This document shows, piece by piece, positions 20,549-29,008 of a stretch of 64,000 nucleotides of DNA. This DNA comes from Paraburkholderia guartelaensis (lineage in GTDB: Bacteria > Pseudomonadota > Gammaproteobacteria > Burkholderiales > Burkholderiaceae): NCBI RefSeq assembly GCF_004353905.1, contig NZ_SMOD01000007.1, forward strand, positions 124,001 through 188,000, given 5' to 3'. Numbering within the stretch: the stretch's first letter is position 1; every line of letters starts with the position of its first letter. The position numbers were made by a program, and so were the translations under genes. The notes beneath the pieces are model-generated. The model did no database searches. It was not told where the DNA came from and saw only the letters and a program-made list of their open reading frames with translations.

Positions 20549-20649
20549 CACTTAAAGGCGAATTTTGCAGTAGCATGTGCGGATGAAGACGTTGCCGCTC
20601 GCGCGTGGTGCGGGCGCCGCCTTACCGCTCAAGGTCATGGAGACACCGC

Positions 20650-21798
20650 ATGAAAATCACCAAGCTCGAAACCTTCGTCGTCCCGCCGCGCTGGCTCTTT
20701 CTGAAGATCGAAACGGACGAAGGGATCGTCGGCTGGGGCGAGCCGATCGTCGAAGGGCGCGCGCATACGGTGGCCGCGGCCGTCGATGAACTCGCCGACT
20801 ATCTGATCGGCAAGGATCCGCTGCTCATCGAAGACCACTGGCAGGTGATGTATCGCGCGGGCTTCTACCGCGGCGGCCCGATCTCGATGAGCGCCATTGC
20901 CGGCGTCGATCAGGCGCTCTGGGACATCAAGGGCAAGCATCATGGCGTGCCCGTTCACGCGCTGCTCGGCGGCCAGGTGCGCGACAAGATCAAGGTGTAT
21001 TCGTGGATTGGCGGCGACCGTCCGAGCGACGTCGCCAACAACGCGCGCGCCGTGGTCGAGCGCGGCTTCAAGGCCGTGAAGATGAACGGCTCGGAAGAAC
21101 TGCAGATCATCGACACCTTCGACAAGGTGCAGGGCGTCATCAACAACGTCGCGGCCGTGCGCGAGGCCGTGGGCCCGAACGTCGGCATCGGCGTGGACTT
21201 CCATGGCCGCGTGCACAAGCCGATGGCCAAGGTGCTCGCGAAAGAACTCGATCCGTTCAAGCTGATGTTCATCGAAGAGCCGGTGCTTTCGGAGAACGTC
21301 GAAGCGCTGCGCGACATCGTCAACCAGACCAGCACGCCGATCGCGCTGGGCGAGCGCCTGTATTCGCGCTGGGATTTCAAGCACATCCTCGCGGGCGGCT
21401 ACGTGGACATCATCCAGCCCGACGCCTCGCACGCGGGCGGCATCACCGAGTGCCGCAAGATCGCGTCGATGGCCGAAGCCTATGACGTCGCGCTCGCGCT
21501 GCACTGCCCGCTCGGGCCGATCGCGCTCGCCACCTGCCTGCAGATCGACGCCGTGAGCTACAACGCGTTCATCCAGGAGCAGAGCCTCGGCATTCACTAC
21601 AACAAGGGCAACGATCTGCTCGACTACATCAGGAATCCCGAAGTCTTCAAGTATGAAGACGGCTTCGTCTCGATTCCGCAGGGCCCGGGACTCGGCATCG
21701 ACGTGAACGAGGAGAAGGTGCGCGAGATGGCCAAGACGGGCCACCGCTGGCGCAATCCGGTGTGGCGTCACGAAGATGGCAGCGTCGCCGAATGGTGA
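20650..21798 (+). CDS. dgoD: D-galactonate dehydratase
   Basis: A 382-residue enolase-superfamily enzyme of the same length as E. coli DgoD and recognisably collinear with it. It dehydrates D-galactonate to 2-keto-3-deoxygalactonate. Visible signatures are [45 protein letters not shown], the metal-ligand/acid motif [23 protein letters not shown], and [17 protein letters not shown] with [12 protein letters not shown]. The ATG at 20650 follows GGAGA at a good distance; the longer frame starts in the intergenic region. No dgoK, dgoA or transporter gene is adjacent, so the rest of the pathway must be elsewhere. Control by the divergent regulator is likely. Confidence 0.95.
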   Translation: MKITKLETFVVPPRWLFLKIETDEGIVGWGEPIVEGRAHTVAAAVDELADYLIGKDPLLIEDHWQVMYRAGFYRGGPISMSAIAGVDQALWDIKGKHHGVPVHALLGGQVRDKIKVYSWIGGDRPSDVANNARAVVERGFKAVKMNGSEELQIIDTFDKVQGVINNVAAVREAVGPNVGIGVDFHGRVHKPMAKVLAKELDPFKLMFIEEPVLSENVEALRDIVNQTSTPIALGERLYSRWDFKHILAGGYVDIIQPDASHAGGITECRKIASMAEAYDVALALHCPLGPIALATCLQIDAVSYNAFIQEQSLGIHYNKGNDLLDYIRNPEVFKYEDGFVSIPQGPGLGIDVNEEKVREMAKTGHRWRNPVWRHEDGSVAEW

Positions 21799-21817
21799 CG
21801 CAAAGATGAACGCCAAT

Positions 21818-21864
21818 CGCGCGGCGGTGAGCGTTACGTGACACGCTCATTGCCGCGCGTTTCG
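21818..21864 (+). terminator. Strong hairpin after dgoD
   Basis: CGCGCGGC...TGAGCGT (21818-21834) pairs with ACGCTCA...GCCGCGCG (21843-21859), broken only by two G-T wobbles, and is followed by TTTCGG. The T run is short, but the position 20 bp after the dgoD stop fits transcription termination. Confidence 0.65.
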
Positions 21865-22081
21865 GCGGCGTAACATTTCGCGTGGCTTTGCGCGCCCAGG
21901 CGCGCGCACTCGCAAGACACGCGAACGGCTTATGTCGTTTGCGCACACAGCCAGTTCATGGAAAGCCGCGCCACGCAAGGCGCGCCCATCATCGAAGACA
22001 CGCGTCGAGCGCAAACGCCACCCACTGGCCTGCTCCTTGCAGATTCCTTTGCAACCCAACCTCAGTGTTGCAAAGGATTCC

Positions 22082-22381
22082 ATGGACGCGTCGCTTCCCG
22101 ACTATCTGATCCGCGAACAAGCGGCCGTAGGCGCACTCGTCGCCTTCGGCTTTCTGCGCGTGCTGGCTGGCGCGATCGCCTTCGCGCGCGGCTGGCGCAT
22201 CGGCTGGGTGGAGTACGCCATGATCGGCGCCGCGGCGCTGTGGTGCGCGCCGCAACTGATCGCGCTGATCGCCAATCCAGCGTCCGTGGCCGCGCTCGCA
22301 GAACTCGAAGGCAACGCCACGGGCTGCGCCATCGCCCTCTTCTTCGCGCCGATCCTCAGTCACCGGCTCGGCTACGAATAA
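22082..22381 (+). CDS. Small integral membrane protein of unknown function
   Basis: A 99-residue protein with three hydrophobic stretches: AVGALVAFGFLRVLAGAIAF, WVEYAMIGAAALWCAPQLIALIA, and ATGCAIALFFAPILSH. I chose the ATG at 22082 because AAGGA lies five bases upstream; the frame is open further up to 21932, but that part is Arg/Lys rich and reads like non-coding sequence. I do not recognise the family. It converges on the CopD-like gene, leaving 17 bp between the stops. A functional link to CopD is possible but not shown. Confidence 0.6.
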   Translation: MDASLPDYLIREQAAVGALVAFGFLRVLAGAIAFARGWRIGWVEYAMIGAAALWCAPQLIALIANPASVAALAELEGNATGCAIALFFAPILSHRLGYE

Positions 22382-22398
22382 CGTCCACCGGCGACGTT

Positions 22399-23325
22399 TC
22401 AGCCCTGCAACACGTAGCCCGGCACGCTACGCGCGAGCGCGGCCGCGGCCACCAGCACGCCGATCATCACGATCGCTTCAAGATGAATCACGTTGACGAA
22501 ACGGCGCGCCGCCGCTGTCGACGCCGCGCGCCGCAACTCGGGCATCGCCACGAGCCGGTTGAAGCCGCCCATCCCGAGCGCGAGCAGAACCAGCACAGCC
22601 TTGAGCATCAGCACGCGGCCCCACGTGCTGCCGACGATGGCGTCGATCGAGCCGCCGCTGCCGCGCAGCGCGTTGAACACGCCCGTCGCGATCACGAAGC
22701 CAACCGCGAAGAACGCCACGTTCGAAATCTGGCCCGCCGTGCGGATCAGCACGCCGCGCGACGTCGATGCGCCGAGCGCCGGCAGCACGGCAAGTCCCCC
22801 CGCCATGACGATGCCGCTCCAGGCGCTCGCACTGAGCAAATGGAGAGTGTGCAGCCCGAGCGCGGCCGAGGCGAAGCCCGCATCGGCTGCGTGTCCGAGC
22901 CCCGCGCGCCCCGCGGCGATGGCGATGAGCGCGAGCCACAGCACGCCGTCGCGCGCCACACTCGAAGCCGCGAACGCGCAGCCGAGCAGCACGAGCGCGC
23001 CGGCAAACGCAACGCTCCACGCGTGGCCAACGTGCGTTTGCGAGAGCACCGTACCGACCACGCCGAACGCGCTGGGCAACGGTTCGCCGCTGACCGACGC
23101 GCTCTCGTACAGCATCCACATGACGAGCGCCGCCACGAGCACGAACGCCGAGGCGCGCAGCGAGCGTTGCGCACGCAGCCATGCGAGGCGCGCGGGCGCG
23201 ACGGCCGTGCGGCCATCCTTGTCGAGCCACGCGCCATAGAACGCCGAGCCGAGCGCGAATGCGTAGGCAATGTTGACAATGGCCGCCATGGCGACCTGCC
23301 CGATCCAGAGCCAGTCAGCTTTCAT
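22399..23325 (-). CDS. CopD-domain integral membrane protein
   Basis: A 308-residue inner-membrane protein with about eight transmembrane helices. The C-terminal half fits the CopD domain: GLHTLHLLSASAWSGIVMAGG, with a His pair in the membrane that could bind copper, then VIATGVFNALRG and a final helix bearing FVNVIHLEAIVMIGV. CopD proteins import or relay copper across the inner membrane, often with periplasmic CopC. There is no copC or copper regulator next to it here. It could instead belong to related DUF families with haem or copper ligands. Start at 23325 (MKADWLW) puts a short N-terminus directly before the first helix. Confidence 0.78.
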   Translation of the reverse strand: MKADWLWIGQVAMAAIVNIAYAFALGSAFYGAWLDKDGRTAVAPARLAWLRAQRSLRASAFVLVAALVMWMLYESASVSGEPLPSAFGVVGTVLSQTHVGHAWSVAFAGALVLLGCAFAASSVARDGVLWLALIAIAAGRAGLGHAADAGFASAALGLHTLHLLSASAWSGIVMAGGLAVLPALGASTSRGVLIRTAGQISNVAFFAVGFVIATGVFNALRGSGGSIDAIVGSTWGRVLMLKAVLVLLALGMGGFNRLVAMPELRRAASTAAARRFVNVIHLEAIVMIGVLVAAAALARSVPGYVLQG

Positions 23326-23990
23326 CGGAGCTCACCCTCGCGCGTGGTGCGGGTCGCACGGACTTCGCGCGATGTGGATCGGTCGGCTTGGTGCAACGAT
23401 AGGGAAAGTGCAATTGGAGTCATCGAGACAAGTGGCAAGGAAACAACATGAAAACGGCAACAGCAGCACGCACACGCATCACATCGCGTGTCGCGCAAGG
23501 GTGCCTGCTTCGATAGCCGCCGCGCCATTCGGTTCAATGCAGGCTCGATGCGGCTTCAATGCGGCTTCAATGCGGATCCAGCGCAGATCGAACGCGGATT
23601 CGAAGCAGGTTCGACGCGCATTCCATGCGCGAGCATCGAGCCGGGGCACGAGACCAGCGGCGGCGGCGGCATGCGCCCGGCATGATGCTACGCATGCACC
23701 CGGCAACAAGCGGCTCGCCGAGTGTGGCGCGGGTGCGGGACAACCCCGTGTCACCGATTGGCGAACAGGTGCAGAATCATAACCGGCACCGGCGCGACGA
23801 TCGGCCGCAAGCACGTCGCGGTGGCGCCTCGAAGGCATCGGAGGGCGCTTGTGGCACATGCGGCAAATGGTCACCATGAGTTCCCGATGCTAGAATCTGC
23901 TGCGTCGCCGCAGCGCGCACGGTCTTCTGCTTTCATCGCGCGCAGCCTAGAAGCCGGGCCGTTCGAAGCCTGGTCAGGTCCACGATAAAG
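23326..23990. other. 665-bp intergenic region with a degenerate 11-bp tandem repeat
   Basis: I find no convincing gene. Open frames exist on both strands but have Arg/Ala/Ser-rich, composition-driven sequences. The region holds the repeat at 23533-23642 and an AT-richer stretch at 23400-23460, and it ends with the leader of the cytochrome operon. CACGATAAAG just before 23991 is part of that leader. Confidence 0.5.
23533..23642. repeat. Degenerate tandem repeat, about ten 10-12-bp units
   Basis: Successive units read TTCAATGCAGG, CTCGATGCGG, CTTCAATGCGG (twice), ATCCAGCGCAG, ATCGAACGCGG, ATTCGAAGCAGG, TTCGACGCGCA and TTCCATGCGCG, fading out afterwards. The core is TTCnAtGCGG. The period is about one helical turn, so equivalent bases fall on the same face of the DNA. 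The region is non-coding as far as I can tell. Confidence 0.75.
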
Positions 23991-24758
23991 ATGGAGTTAC
24001 GCGTGTCCCCAAGACGTATCTTCCGACCGCTCATTCCGCTCGTCGCGCCTCTGGCAGCAGCACTTTTGCTCGGGACGACCGGCGTTCTCAGCGCTGCACA
24101 TGCCCAGACGGCCGCCTCCGCGCCGCAGGCCAAAGCCCCCGACACGATCGCCGCACGCGTGCAGGGCTGCACCGCGTGCCACGGCTCGCACGGGCAGGGC
24201 ACCGACAACGACTATTTCCCGCGTCTCGCCGGCAAACCGGCCGAGTACCTGTTCAACCAGCTAATGAACTTCCGCGAGGGGCGCCGCAAGTACCCTCCGA
24301 TGAATTATCTGGTCACCTATCTCTCCGACGACTACCTGCACGAGATCGCGACGTTCTTCTCGCAGCAGCGGCCGCCCTACCCGCCGCCCGCGAAACCTTC
24401 GGTCGGCAGCGACACGCTCGCGCGCGGCCAGCAGATCGTCCTGCACGGCGACCCGGCCAAGCAGGTGCCCGCCTGTGCGGCCTGCCACGGCGCGAAGCTC
24501 ACCGGCATGGAGCCGGCCATCCCGGGTCTGGTCGGTCTGCACATGGATTACATCAGCGCGCAGATCGGCGCCTGGCGCTCGGGCTCGCGGCATGCGAAAG
24601 CGCCCGACTGCATGCATGAGATCGCTACGCGTCTCACCGACGAAGACGTGAACGCGGTCGCGGCCTGGCTCTCCACGCAGAGCGCGCCGCAGAACCCCGT
24701 GCCGGCGCCGGCTGGCTCACTCAAGACGCCGCTTGCCTGCGGCAGCGAACCGCAATAA
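23991..24758 (+). CDS. Exported di-haem cytochrome c (c4-like)
   Basis: A 255-residue periplasmic cytochrome. A signal peptide (LIPLVAPLAAALLLGTTGVLSAAHAQT) is followed by two cytochrome c domains with CTACH (60-64) and CAACH (162-166). Spacing and motifs such as DNDYFPRLAGKPAEYLFNQL resemble the cytochrome c4/c553 group that passes electrons to terminal oxidases or accepts them from dehydrogenases. The start may be this ATG or an in-frame GTG at 24003, which has GGAG six bases upstream; both keep the signal peptide. The second cytochrome gene starts 22 bp downstream, so they form an operon. The partner enzyme is unknown. Confidence 0.9.
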   Translation: MELRVSPRRIFRPLIPLVAPLAAALLLGTTGVLSAAHAQTAASAPQAKAPDTIAARVQGCTACHGSHGQGTDNDYFPRLAGKPAEYLFNQLMNFREGRRKYPPMNYLVTYLSDDYLHEIATFFSQQRPPYPPPAKPSVGSDTLARGQQIVLHGDPAKQVPACAACHGAKLTGMEPAIPGLVGLHMDYISAQIGAWRSGSRHAKAPDCMHEIATRLTDEDVNAVAAWLSTQSAPQNPVPAPAGSLKTPLACGSEPQ

Positions 24759-24780
24759 GGCGCCGGGGGAGACAGCCAAT

Positions 24781-26076
24781 ATGAACCGCAAGTCCCTGTT
24801 CGCACTTTCCGCCGTCATCGTGGCCGCCGCCGCGGCCCTCGTACCGGTGCTCTGGTCGGGCACCCACTATCTGCACAATGGCGCGGCGCAGGCCGCGACG
24901 CCCGTCGACCAGGCCGATCTCATCAAGAAGGGTGAGTACCTCGCGCGCGCCGGCGACTGTATCGCCTGCCACACCGTGCGCGGCGGCCAGATGTTCGCGG
25001 GCGGCCTGCCGATGGCCACGCCGTTCGGCACGCTCTACACCCCCAACATCACGCCCGACGATCAGTACGGCATCGGCAAGTGGAGCGCCGACGACTTCTA
25101 TCGCGCCATGCACACGGGCCGCTCGAAGGACGGCAGCCTGCTCTATCCGGCGTTCCCGTTCGCGAGCTACACCAAGGTCACGCGCGCCGACGCCGACGCG
25201 ATCTTCGCCTATTTGCGCTCGGTCCCGCCGGTCAACGTGCCTAGCCGCCCGCACGAACTCAAGTTCCCGTTCAACAACCGTAACCTGCTGATCGGCTGGC
25301 GCACGCTGTTCTTCCGCGAAGGCGAGTACAAGCCCGATCCGACCAAGTCGGTCGAATGGAACCGCGGCGCGTATCTCGTGGAAGGCCTCGGCCACTGCGG
25401 CATGTGCCACACCTCCATCAACGCCGTGGGCGGCCCTGTCAACTCGGCGGCCTTCGCGGGCGGTCTGATCCCGCTGCAGAACTGGTACGCGCCGTCGCTC
25501 ACGGGCAGTGAAGGCGGCCTCGGCGACTGGGACATCAGGGACATCGCGAGCCTCCTGAAGACCGGCGTGTCCGAGCGCGGCGCCGTGTTCGGCCCGATGG
25601 CGGACGTGATCCACAACAGCCTGCAATACCTCTCGGACGACGACATCCACGCGATGGCCTCGTATCTGAAGACCATCCCGCAGAAGAAGGAAGCGCCCGA
25701 GACGATGCAGATGGAGACGTCGGAAGCGTTCGGCGGCGAACTCTTGCAGCAAGGTCATAAGATCTACCATGACCAGTGTGCAAAGTGCCACGCGGAGAAC
25801 GGTCTCGGCATGCCGCCGAACTTCCCGCCGCTTGCGAACAACCAGTCGATCCAGATGCATTCGGCCGTGAACCCGATCCGCATGGTGCTCAACGGCGGCT
25901 ATCCGCCGAGCACGGGGGGCAATCCGCGCCCGTACGGCATGCCGCCGTTCGCGCAGGCGCTCTCGAACCAGGAGGTCGCGGCGGTGGTGACGTTCATCCG
26001 CATGTCCTGGGGCAACAAGGGCACGCCGGTGTCGCCGCAGCAGGTCGCGGATCTGCGCTCGTCTCCGCTCGACTGA
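24781..26076 (+). CDS. Exported tri-haem cytochrome c (alcohol/aldose dehydrogenase cytochrome-subunit type)
   Basis: A 431-residue protein with an N-terminal signal or anchor (MNRKSLFALSAVIVAAAAALVPVLW) and three CxxCH haem sites: CIACH (60-64), CGMCH (206-210) and CAKCH (333-337). The layout matches the cytochrome subunits that serve gluconate, sorbitol, alcohol or isoquinoline-type membrane dehydrogenases: ARAGDCIACHTVRGGQMFAGG, TPNITPD and YPAFPFASYTKVT. No dehydrogenase gene is nearby. GGGGGAGA precedes the ATG. Together with the di-haem cytochrome upstream it may form an electron-transfer chain to oxygen or serve a dehydrogenase encoded elsewhere. Confidence 0.9.
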   Translation: MNRKSLFALSAVIVAAAAALVPVLWSGTHYLHNGAAQAATPVDQADLIKKGEYLARAGDCIACHTVRGGQMFAGGLPMATPFGTLYTPNITPDDQYGIGKWSADDFYRAMHTGRSKDGSLLYPAFPFASYTKVTRADADAIFAYLRSVPPVNVPSRPHELKFPFNNRNLLIGWRTLFFREGEYKPDPTKSVEWNRGAYLVEGLGHCGMCHTSINAVGGPVNSAAFAGGLIPLQNWYAPSLTGSEGGLGDWDIRDIASLLKTGVSERGAVFGPMADVIHNSLQYLSDDDIHAMASYLKTIPQKKEAPETMQMETSEAFGGELLQQGHKIYHDQCAKCHAENGLGMPPNFPPLANNQSIQMHSAVNPIRMVLNGGYPPSTGGNPRPYGMPPFAQALSNQEVAAVVTFIRMSWGNKGTPVSPQQVADLRSSPLD

Positions 26077-26136
26077 CGGGCGTGTCGACCAGAGTTAGCG
26101 CTTTAGCGATTACTCTGGTCCCATGCAAAGCAGTCC

Positions 26137-26168
26137 ACCGCCGTAAGGGCCTCAGCCCTTACGGCGGT
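26137..26168. repeat. Perfect 14-bp inverted repeat with CTCA loop
   Basis: ACCGCCGTAAGGGC and GCCCTTACGGCGGT pair perfectly around CTCA. Similar flanks occur on both sides (GGTCCCATGCAAAG before, GGTCCCACGCAAGT after), so the hairpin sits between imperfect direct repeats. There is no T run on either side, so it is not a textbook terminator. Confidence 0.75.
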
Positions 26169-26210
26169 CCCACGCAAGTGGTTACTGTTATAGTGACGGT
26201 TGCCTGATAA

Positions 26211-26250
26211 GGGCGCAGTCCGCACAGCGCGGGCTGCGCCCTTCGCTATT
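26211..26250 (+). terminator. Terminator-like hairpin downstream of the cytochrome operon
   Basis: GGGCGCAG (26211-26218) pairs with CTGCGCCC (26234-26241), with additional internal pairing, and is followed by TTCGCTATTT. It is a plausible but weak-tailed terminator for the cytochrome operon. Confidence 0.55.
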
Positions 26251-26392
26251 TGGCGCCGGGACGTGCGGTGAAGGCGGTTCCGTGGCCCGTCAGGCCTGGT
26301 TTTGAACGCTGCGGTCGAGCACTGCGCCGTACGGGGTGGAACACTGTTCCACCGGCGCGCGCTGCGCTCAAGAAGAACAAGGAGTGGTCGTC

Positions 26393-27013
26393 ATGCACGC
26401 CGGTGAGCGTCTGAACAGCATTACTCACCTCGTGGGCGCGATGTTGTCGGTAGCGGGACTCGTCTCGCTCGTGACACTCGCGGCGCTGGATCACGACGCG
26501 TATAAGGTCGTGAGCTTTGCGGTATACGGGGCGATGTTGTGCGCGCTGTACACGATCTCGACGCTGTATCACGGCGTGCGCGGCATACGCCTGAAGGCGG
26601 TGCTGCAAAAGTGCGACCATGCGGCGATCTATCTGCTCATCGCGGGCAGCTATACTCCGTTCACGCTCGTGACCCTGCGTGGGCCCTGGGGCTGGTCGCT
26701 CTTCGGCGTGAGCTGGGGGCTTGCGGCCCTTGGCATCGTTCAGGAACTCACGCTCGGGCGGCGCACGAGGGTGCTTTCGATGGTGCTCTACGTGGTGATG
26801 GGCTGGCTCGCGGTAGTGGCGGTTCGCCCGCTCGTCGAAGCCTTGCCGGCTGCGGGCACGGCGTGGCTGCTCGCCGGCGGCGTCATTTACAGCATCGGTA
26901 TTTATTTTTTCGTCAATGACGAACGCATCCGGCACGGACATGGAATCTGGCATCTGTTCGTGCTCGCCGGGAGCGTCTGTCAATTCGTGAGCGTCGCGCG
27001 CTACGTCGCGTGA
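26393..27013 (+). CDS. Haemolysin III / PAQR-family membrane protein
   Basis: A 206-residue seven-helix membrane protein. Family marks are EERL-like GERLNSITHLVGAMLSVAG at the N-terminus, STLYHGVRG after TM2, KCDHAAIYLLIAGSYTPFTL in the middle, and the terminal HGIWHLFVLAGSVCQF. The conserved Ser-His-Asp-His-His set (ST.YH, DH, H..WH) is the zinc site found in PAQR hydrolases. The bacterial family is named for a Bacillus cytolysin, but most members are not toxins and probably act on membrane lipids. I chose the ATG at 26393 because AAGGAG is eight bases upstream. Confidence 0.9.
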   Translation: MHAGERLNSITHLVGAMLSVAGLVSLVTLAALDHDAYKVVSFAVYGAMLCALYTISTLYHGVRGIRLKAVLQKCDHAAIYLLIAGSYTPFTLVTLRGPWGWSLFGVSWGLAALGIVQELTLGRRTRVLSMVLYVVMGWLAVVAVRPLVEALPAAGTAWLLAGGVIYSIGIYFFVNDERIRHGHGIWHLFVLAGSVCQFVSVARYVA

Positions 27014-27270
27014 CGCGTCAATGCGAAGACATCGCACGGCCGCCGCAGTGTCCGCGGCCGCACGATGCAACTTAACGCCAGACGACGGGTCTTGATAGAC
27101 CCGTCCGTTCCATGAAGAAAAAACGCGGCGCGCGCACTGGCGCGCCGTCCGAACAACGCGAAAAAGCGGCTTCACCGGGCGCATTCAAACCCGGCAACAC
27201 TGCTTTGGCTTCGCAGCGCGCCTTCGGGCCGCGAAGCGACGCCCGCGCTACTGCAATACAACAGGTGTTT

Positions 27271-28941
27271 ATGTCTTTCGATTCTCTCGGCTTGTCCGAA
27301 CCGCTGGTCCGCGCAGTCAACGAACTTGGGTACAGCACGCCCACGCCCATCCAGGCGCAAGCGATTCCCGCCGTGCTCGGCGGCGGCGACCTGCTCGCCG
27401 GCGCGCAAACCGGCACCGGCAAGACCGCCGGCTTCACGCTGCCGATCCTGCAACGCCTCACGGACATGCCGCCGGCAGCGAATGGCAAGCGCGTAGTGCG
27501 CGCGCTGATCCTCACGCCCACGCGTGAGCTCGCCGCGCAGGTCGAAGAGAGCGTGCGCGCCTACGGCAAGTATCTGAAGCTCAAGTCCACGGTGATGTTC
27601 GGCGGCGTGGGCATCAATCCGCAAATCGACGCGCTCAGGCGCGGCGTGGATATCGTGGTCGCGACGCCGGGTCGCCTGCTCGATCACATGCAGCAAAAGA
27701 CGATCGATCTTTCGCAGCTCGAAATTCTCGTGCTCGACGAAGCCGACCGCATGCTCGACATGGGCTTCATCCACGACATCAAGCGCGTGCTCGCGAAGCT
27801 GCCGCCCAAGCGCCAGAACCTGCTTTTCTCGGCCACCTTCGCCGATGAGATCAAGGCGCTCGCCGACAGCCTGCTCGACTCGCCCGCGCTCATCGAAGTC
27901 GCGCGCCGCAACACCACGGCCGAAACCGTGGCGCAGAAGATCTATCCCGTCGACCGCGACCGCAAGCGCGACCTGCTCACGCACCTGATCCGCCAGCACA
28001 ACTGGTTTCAGGTGCTCGTGTTCACGCGTACCAAGCATGGCGCGAACCGCCTCGCCGAGCAGCTCACGAAGGACGGCATCAGCGCGCTCGCGATTCACGG
28101 CAACAAGAGCCAGTCGGCACGCACTCGCGCATTGAGCGAGTTCAAGGACGGCACGCTCCAGGTGCTCGTCGCCACGGACATCGCCGCGCGCGGCATCGAT
28201 ATCGATCAACTTCCGCACGTCGTCAACTACGATCTGCCGAACGTGCCCGAGGACTACGTGCACCGCATCGGCCGTACCGGCCGCGCGGGCGCGACGGGCG
28301 AAGCCGTGTCGCTCGTGTGCGTGGACGAGCATCAACTGCTCAAGGACATCGAGAAGCTCATCAAGCGCGCGGTGCCCCAGGAGGTCATCCCGGGCTTCGA
28401 GCCGGACCCGAACGCGAAGCCTGAGCCGATCCAGCGCCGCAGCCAGCCCCAAGGGCGCTCGCCGCGCCAGGGGCAAGGCCAGGGCCGCGGTGCGTCGAAT
28501 GGTGCGAATGCCACGAACGGCGGCCGCCCCGCGCAGGCGCGTGAATCGCGTGAATCGCGTGAATCGCGTGAATCGCGTGAATCGCGGGAATCGCGTGAGC
28601 CGCGCGGCGGTAATCGTGAAGGTGGCCGTGAAGGCGGCCGTGAAGGCGGCCGCGCGCAAGCGGCCAACGGTGGCGGCAACGGCGGCCAGCGCCCGGCCAA
28701 GCCGGCCTCGAACGGCGGCGGCGTGCGCACCGCCAAGCCCGTGAAGCAGCAAGGCGCGAATCACGGCGCACAAGGCACACGCGGCGAGCATACGCGCCGC
28801 GAAAGCCAGCGCGGCGTTTCGCACGAGAGCGCACTGGGCCGCCCGCAACAACGCAAGTCGCAAGGCAACCCGGGCGCGCTGCTCGGCGGCCGCCCAGGCG
28901 GCAATTCGCGCCGCGACGGCAACGGCCAGCGCGATCGCTGA
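27271..28941 (+). CDS. rhlE: DEAD-box RNA helicase RhlE
   Basis: A 556-residue ATP-dependent RNA helicase. The Q motif ([26 protein letters not shown]) opens the core; Walker A AQTGTGKT is at 45-52, DEAD at 156-159, then SATF, and [10 protein letters not shown] closes the second RecA-like lobe. After about residue 380 comes a long basic, disordered tail with (RES)n and (GGRE)n repeats. RhlE proteins remodel rRNA precursors and mRNA turnover complexes, and such tails bind RNA. The frame is open to 27112, but the ATG at 27271 gives the standard family N-terminus and has AGGTG upstream. A perfect terminator follows the stop. Confidence 0.93.
   Translation: MSFDSLGLSEPLVRAVNELGYSTPTPIQAQAIPAVLGGGDLLAGAQTGTGKTAGFTLPILQRLTDMPPAANGKRVVRALILTPTRELAAQVEESVRAYGKYLKLKSTVMFGGVGINPQIDALRRGVDIVVATPGRLLDHMQQKTIDLSQLEILVLDEADRMLDMGFIHDIKRVLAKLPPKRQNLLFSATFADEIKALADSLLDSPALIEVARRNTTAETVAQKIYPVDRDRKRDLLTHLIRQHNWFQVLVFTRTKHGANRLAEQLTKDGISALAIHGNKSQSARTRALSEFKDGTLQVLVATDIAARGIDIDQLPHVVNYDLPNVPEDYVHRIGRTGRAGATGEAVSLVCVDEHQLLKDIEKLIKRAVPQEVIPGFEPDPNAKPEPIQRRSQPQGRSPRQGQGQGRGASNGANATNGGRPAQARESRESRESRESRESRESREPRGGNREGGREGGREGGRAQAANGGGNGGQRPAKPASNGGGVRTAKPVKQQGANHGAQGTRGEHTRRESQRGVSHESALGRPQQRKSQGNPGALLGGRPGGNSRRDGNGQRDR
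28540..28602 (+). repeat. 9-bp tandem repeat inside rhlE (RES repeat)
   Basis: CGTGAATCG occurs five times perfectly (28540-28584), then as CGGGAATCG and CGTGAGCCG. It encodes Arg-Glu-Ser triplets in the helicase tail. Because the unit is nine bases, gain or loss of copies keeps the reading frame. A related GGCCGTGAAGGC repeat follows at about 28623-28650 and encodes GGRE. Confidence 0.9.
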
Positions 28942-28959
28942 TCCTCGCGTCCAGAAACG

Positions 28960-28987
28960 AAAAAGCCCGCTCTAGAGCGGGCTTTTT
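28960..28987. terminator. Bidirectional rho-independent terminator between rhlE and the ferritin-like gene
   Basis: A 28-bp perfect palindrome, AAAAAGCCCGCT-CTAG-AGCGGGCTTTTT, centred on CTAG. It ends both converging transcripts, 18 bp after the rhlE stop and 21 bp after the stop of the minus-strand gene. Confidence 0.95.
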
Positions 28988-29008
28988 GTTTTCGCGCGCG
29001 CCGATGTC

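Larger units (their letters stand above)
26077..26392. other. Intergenic region with two strong inverted repeats
   Basis: No gene is visible in these 316 bp. Two separate hairpins (26137-26168 and 26211-26241) occupy the first half. The second half leads into the ribosome-binding site AAGGAG of the HlyIII-like gene. Confidence 0.5.

Noticed and set aside
23479..23877. A 132-codon minus-strand frame and a 170-codon plus-strand frame in the 23.3-24.0 kb gap
   Set aside because: Amino-acid composition follows the GC bias and the 11-bp repeat; no ribosome-binding site or domain.
26393..27013. Haemolysin III as a true toxin
   Set aside because: The family name is historical; the protein is a PAQR-type membrane protein found widely in harmless bacteria.
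28540..28602. Tandem repeat considered as a CRISPR array
   Set aside because: Units are 9 bp without spacers and encode an in-frame protein repeat.
27172..28863. A 563-codon minus-strand frame opposite rhlE
   Set aside because: Antisense shadow of the helicase gene; the FTRFTRFTR repeat is only the reverse of the RES repeat.
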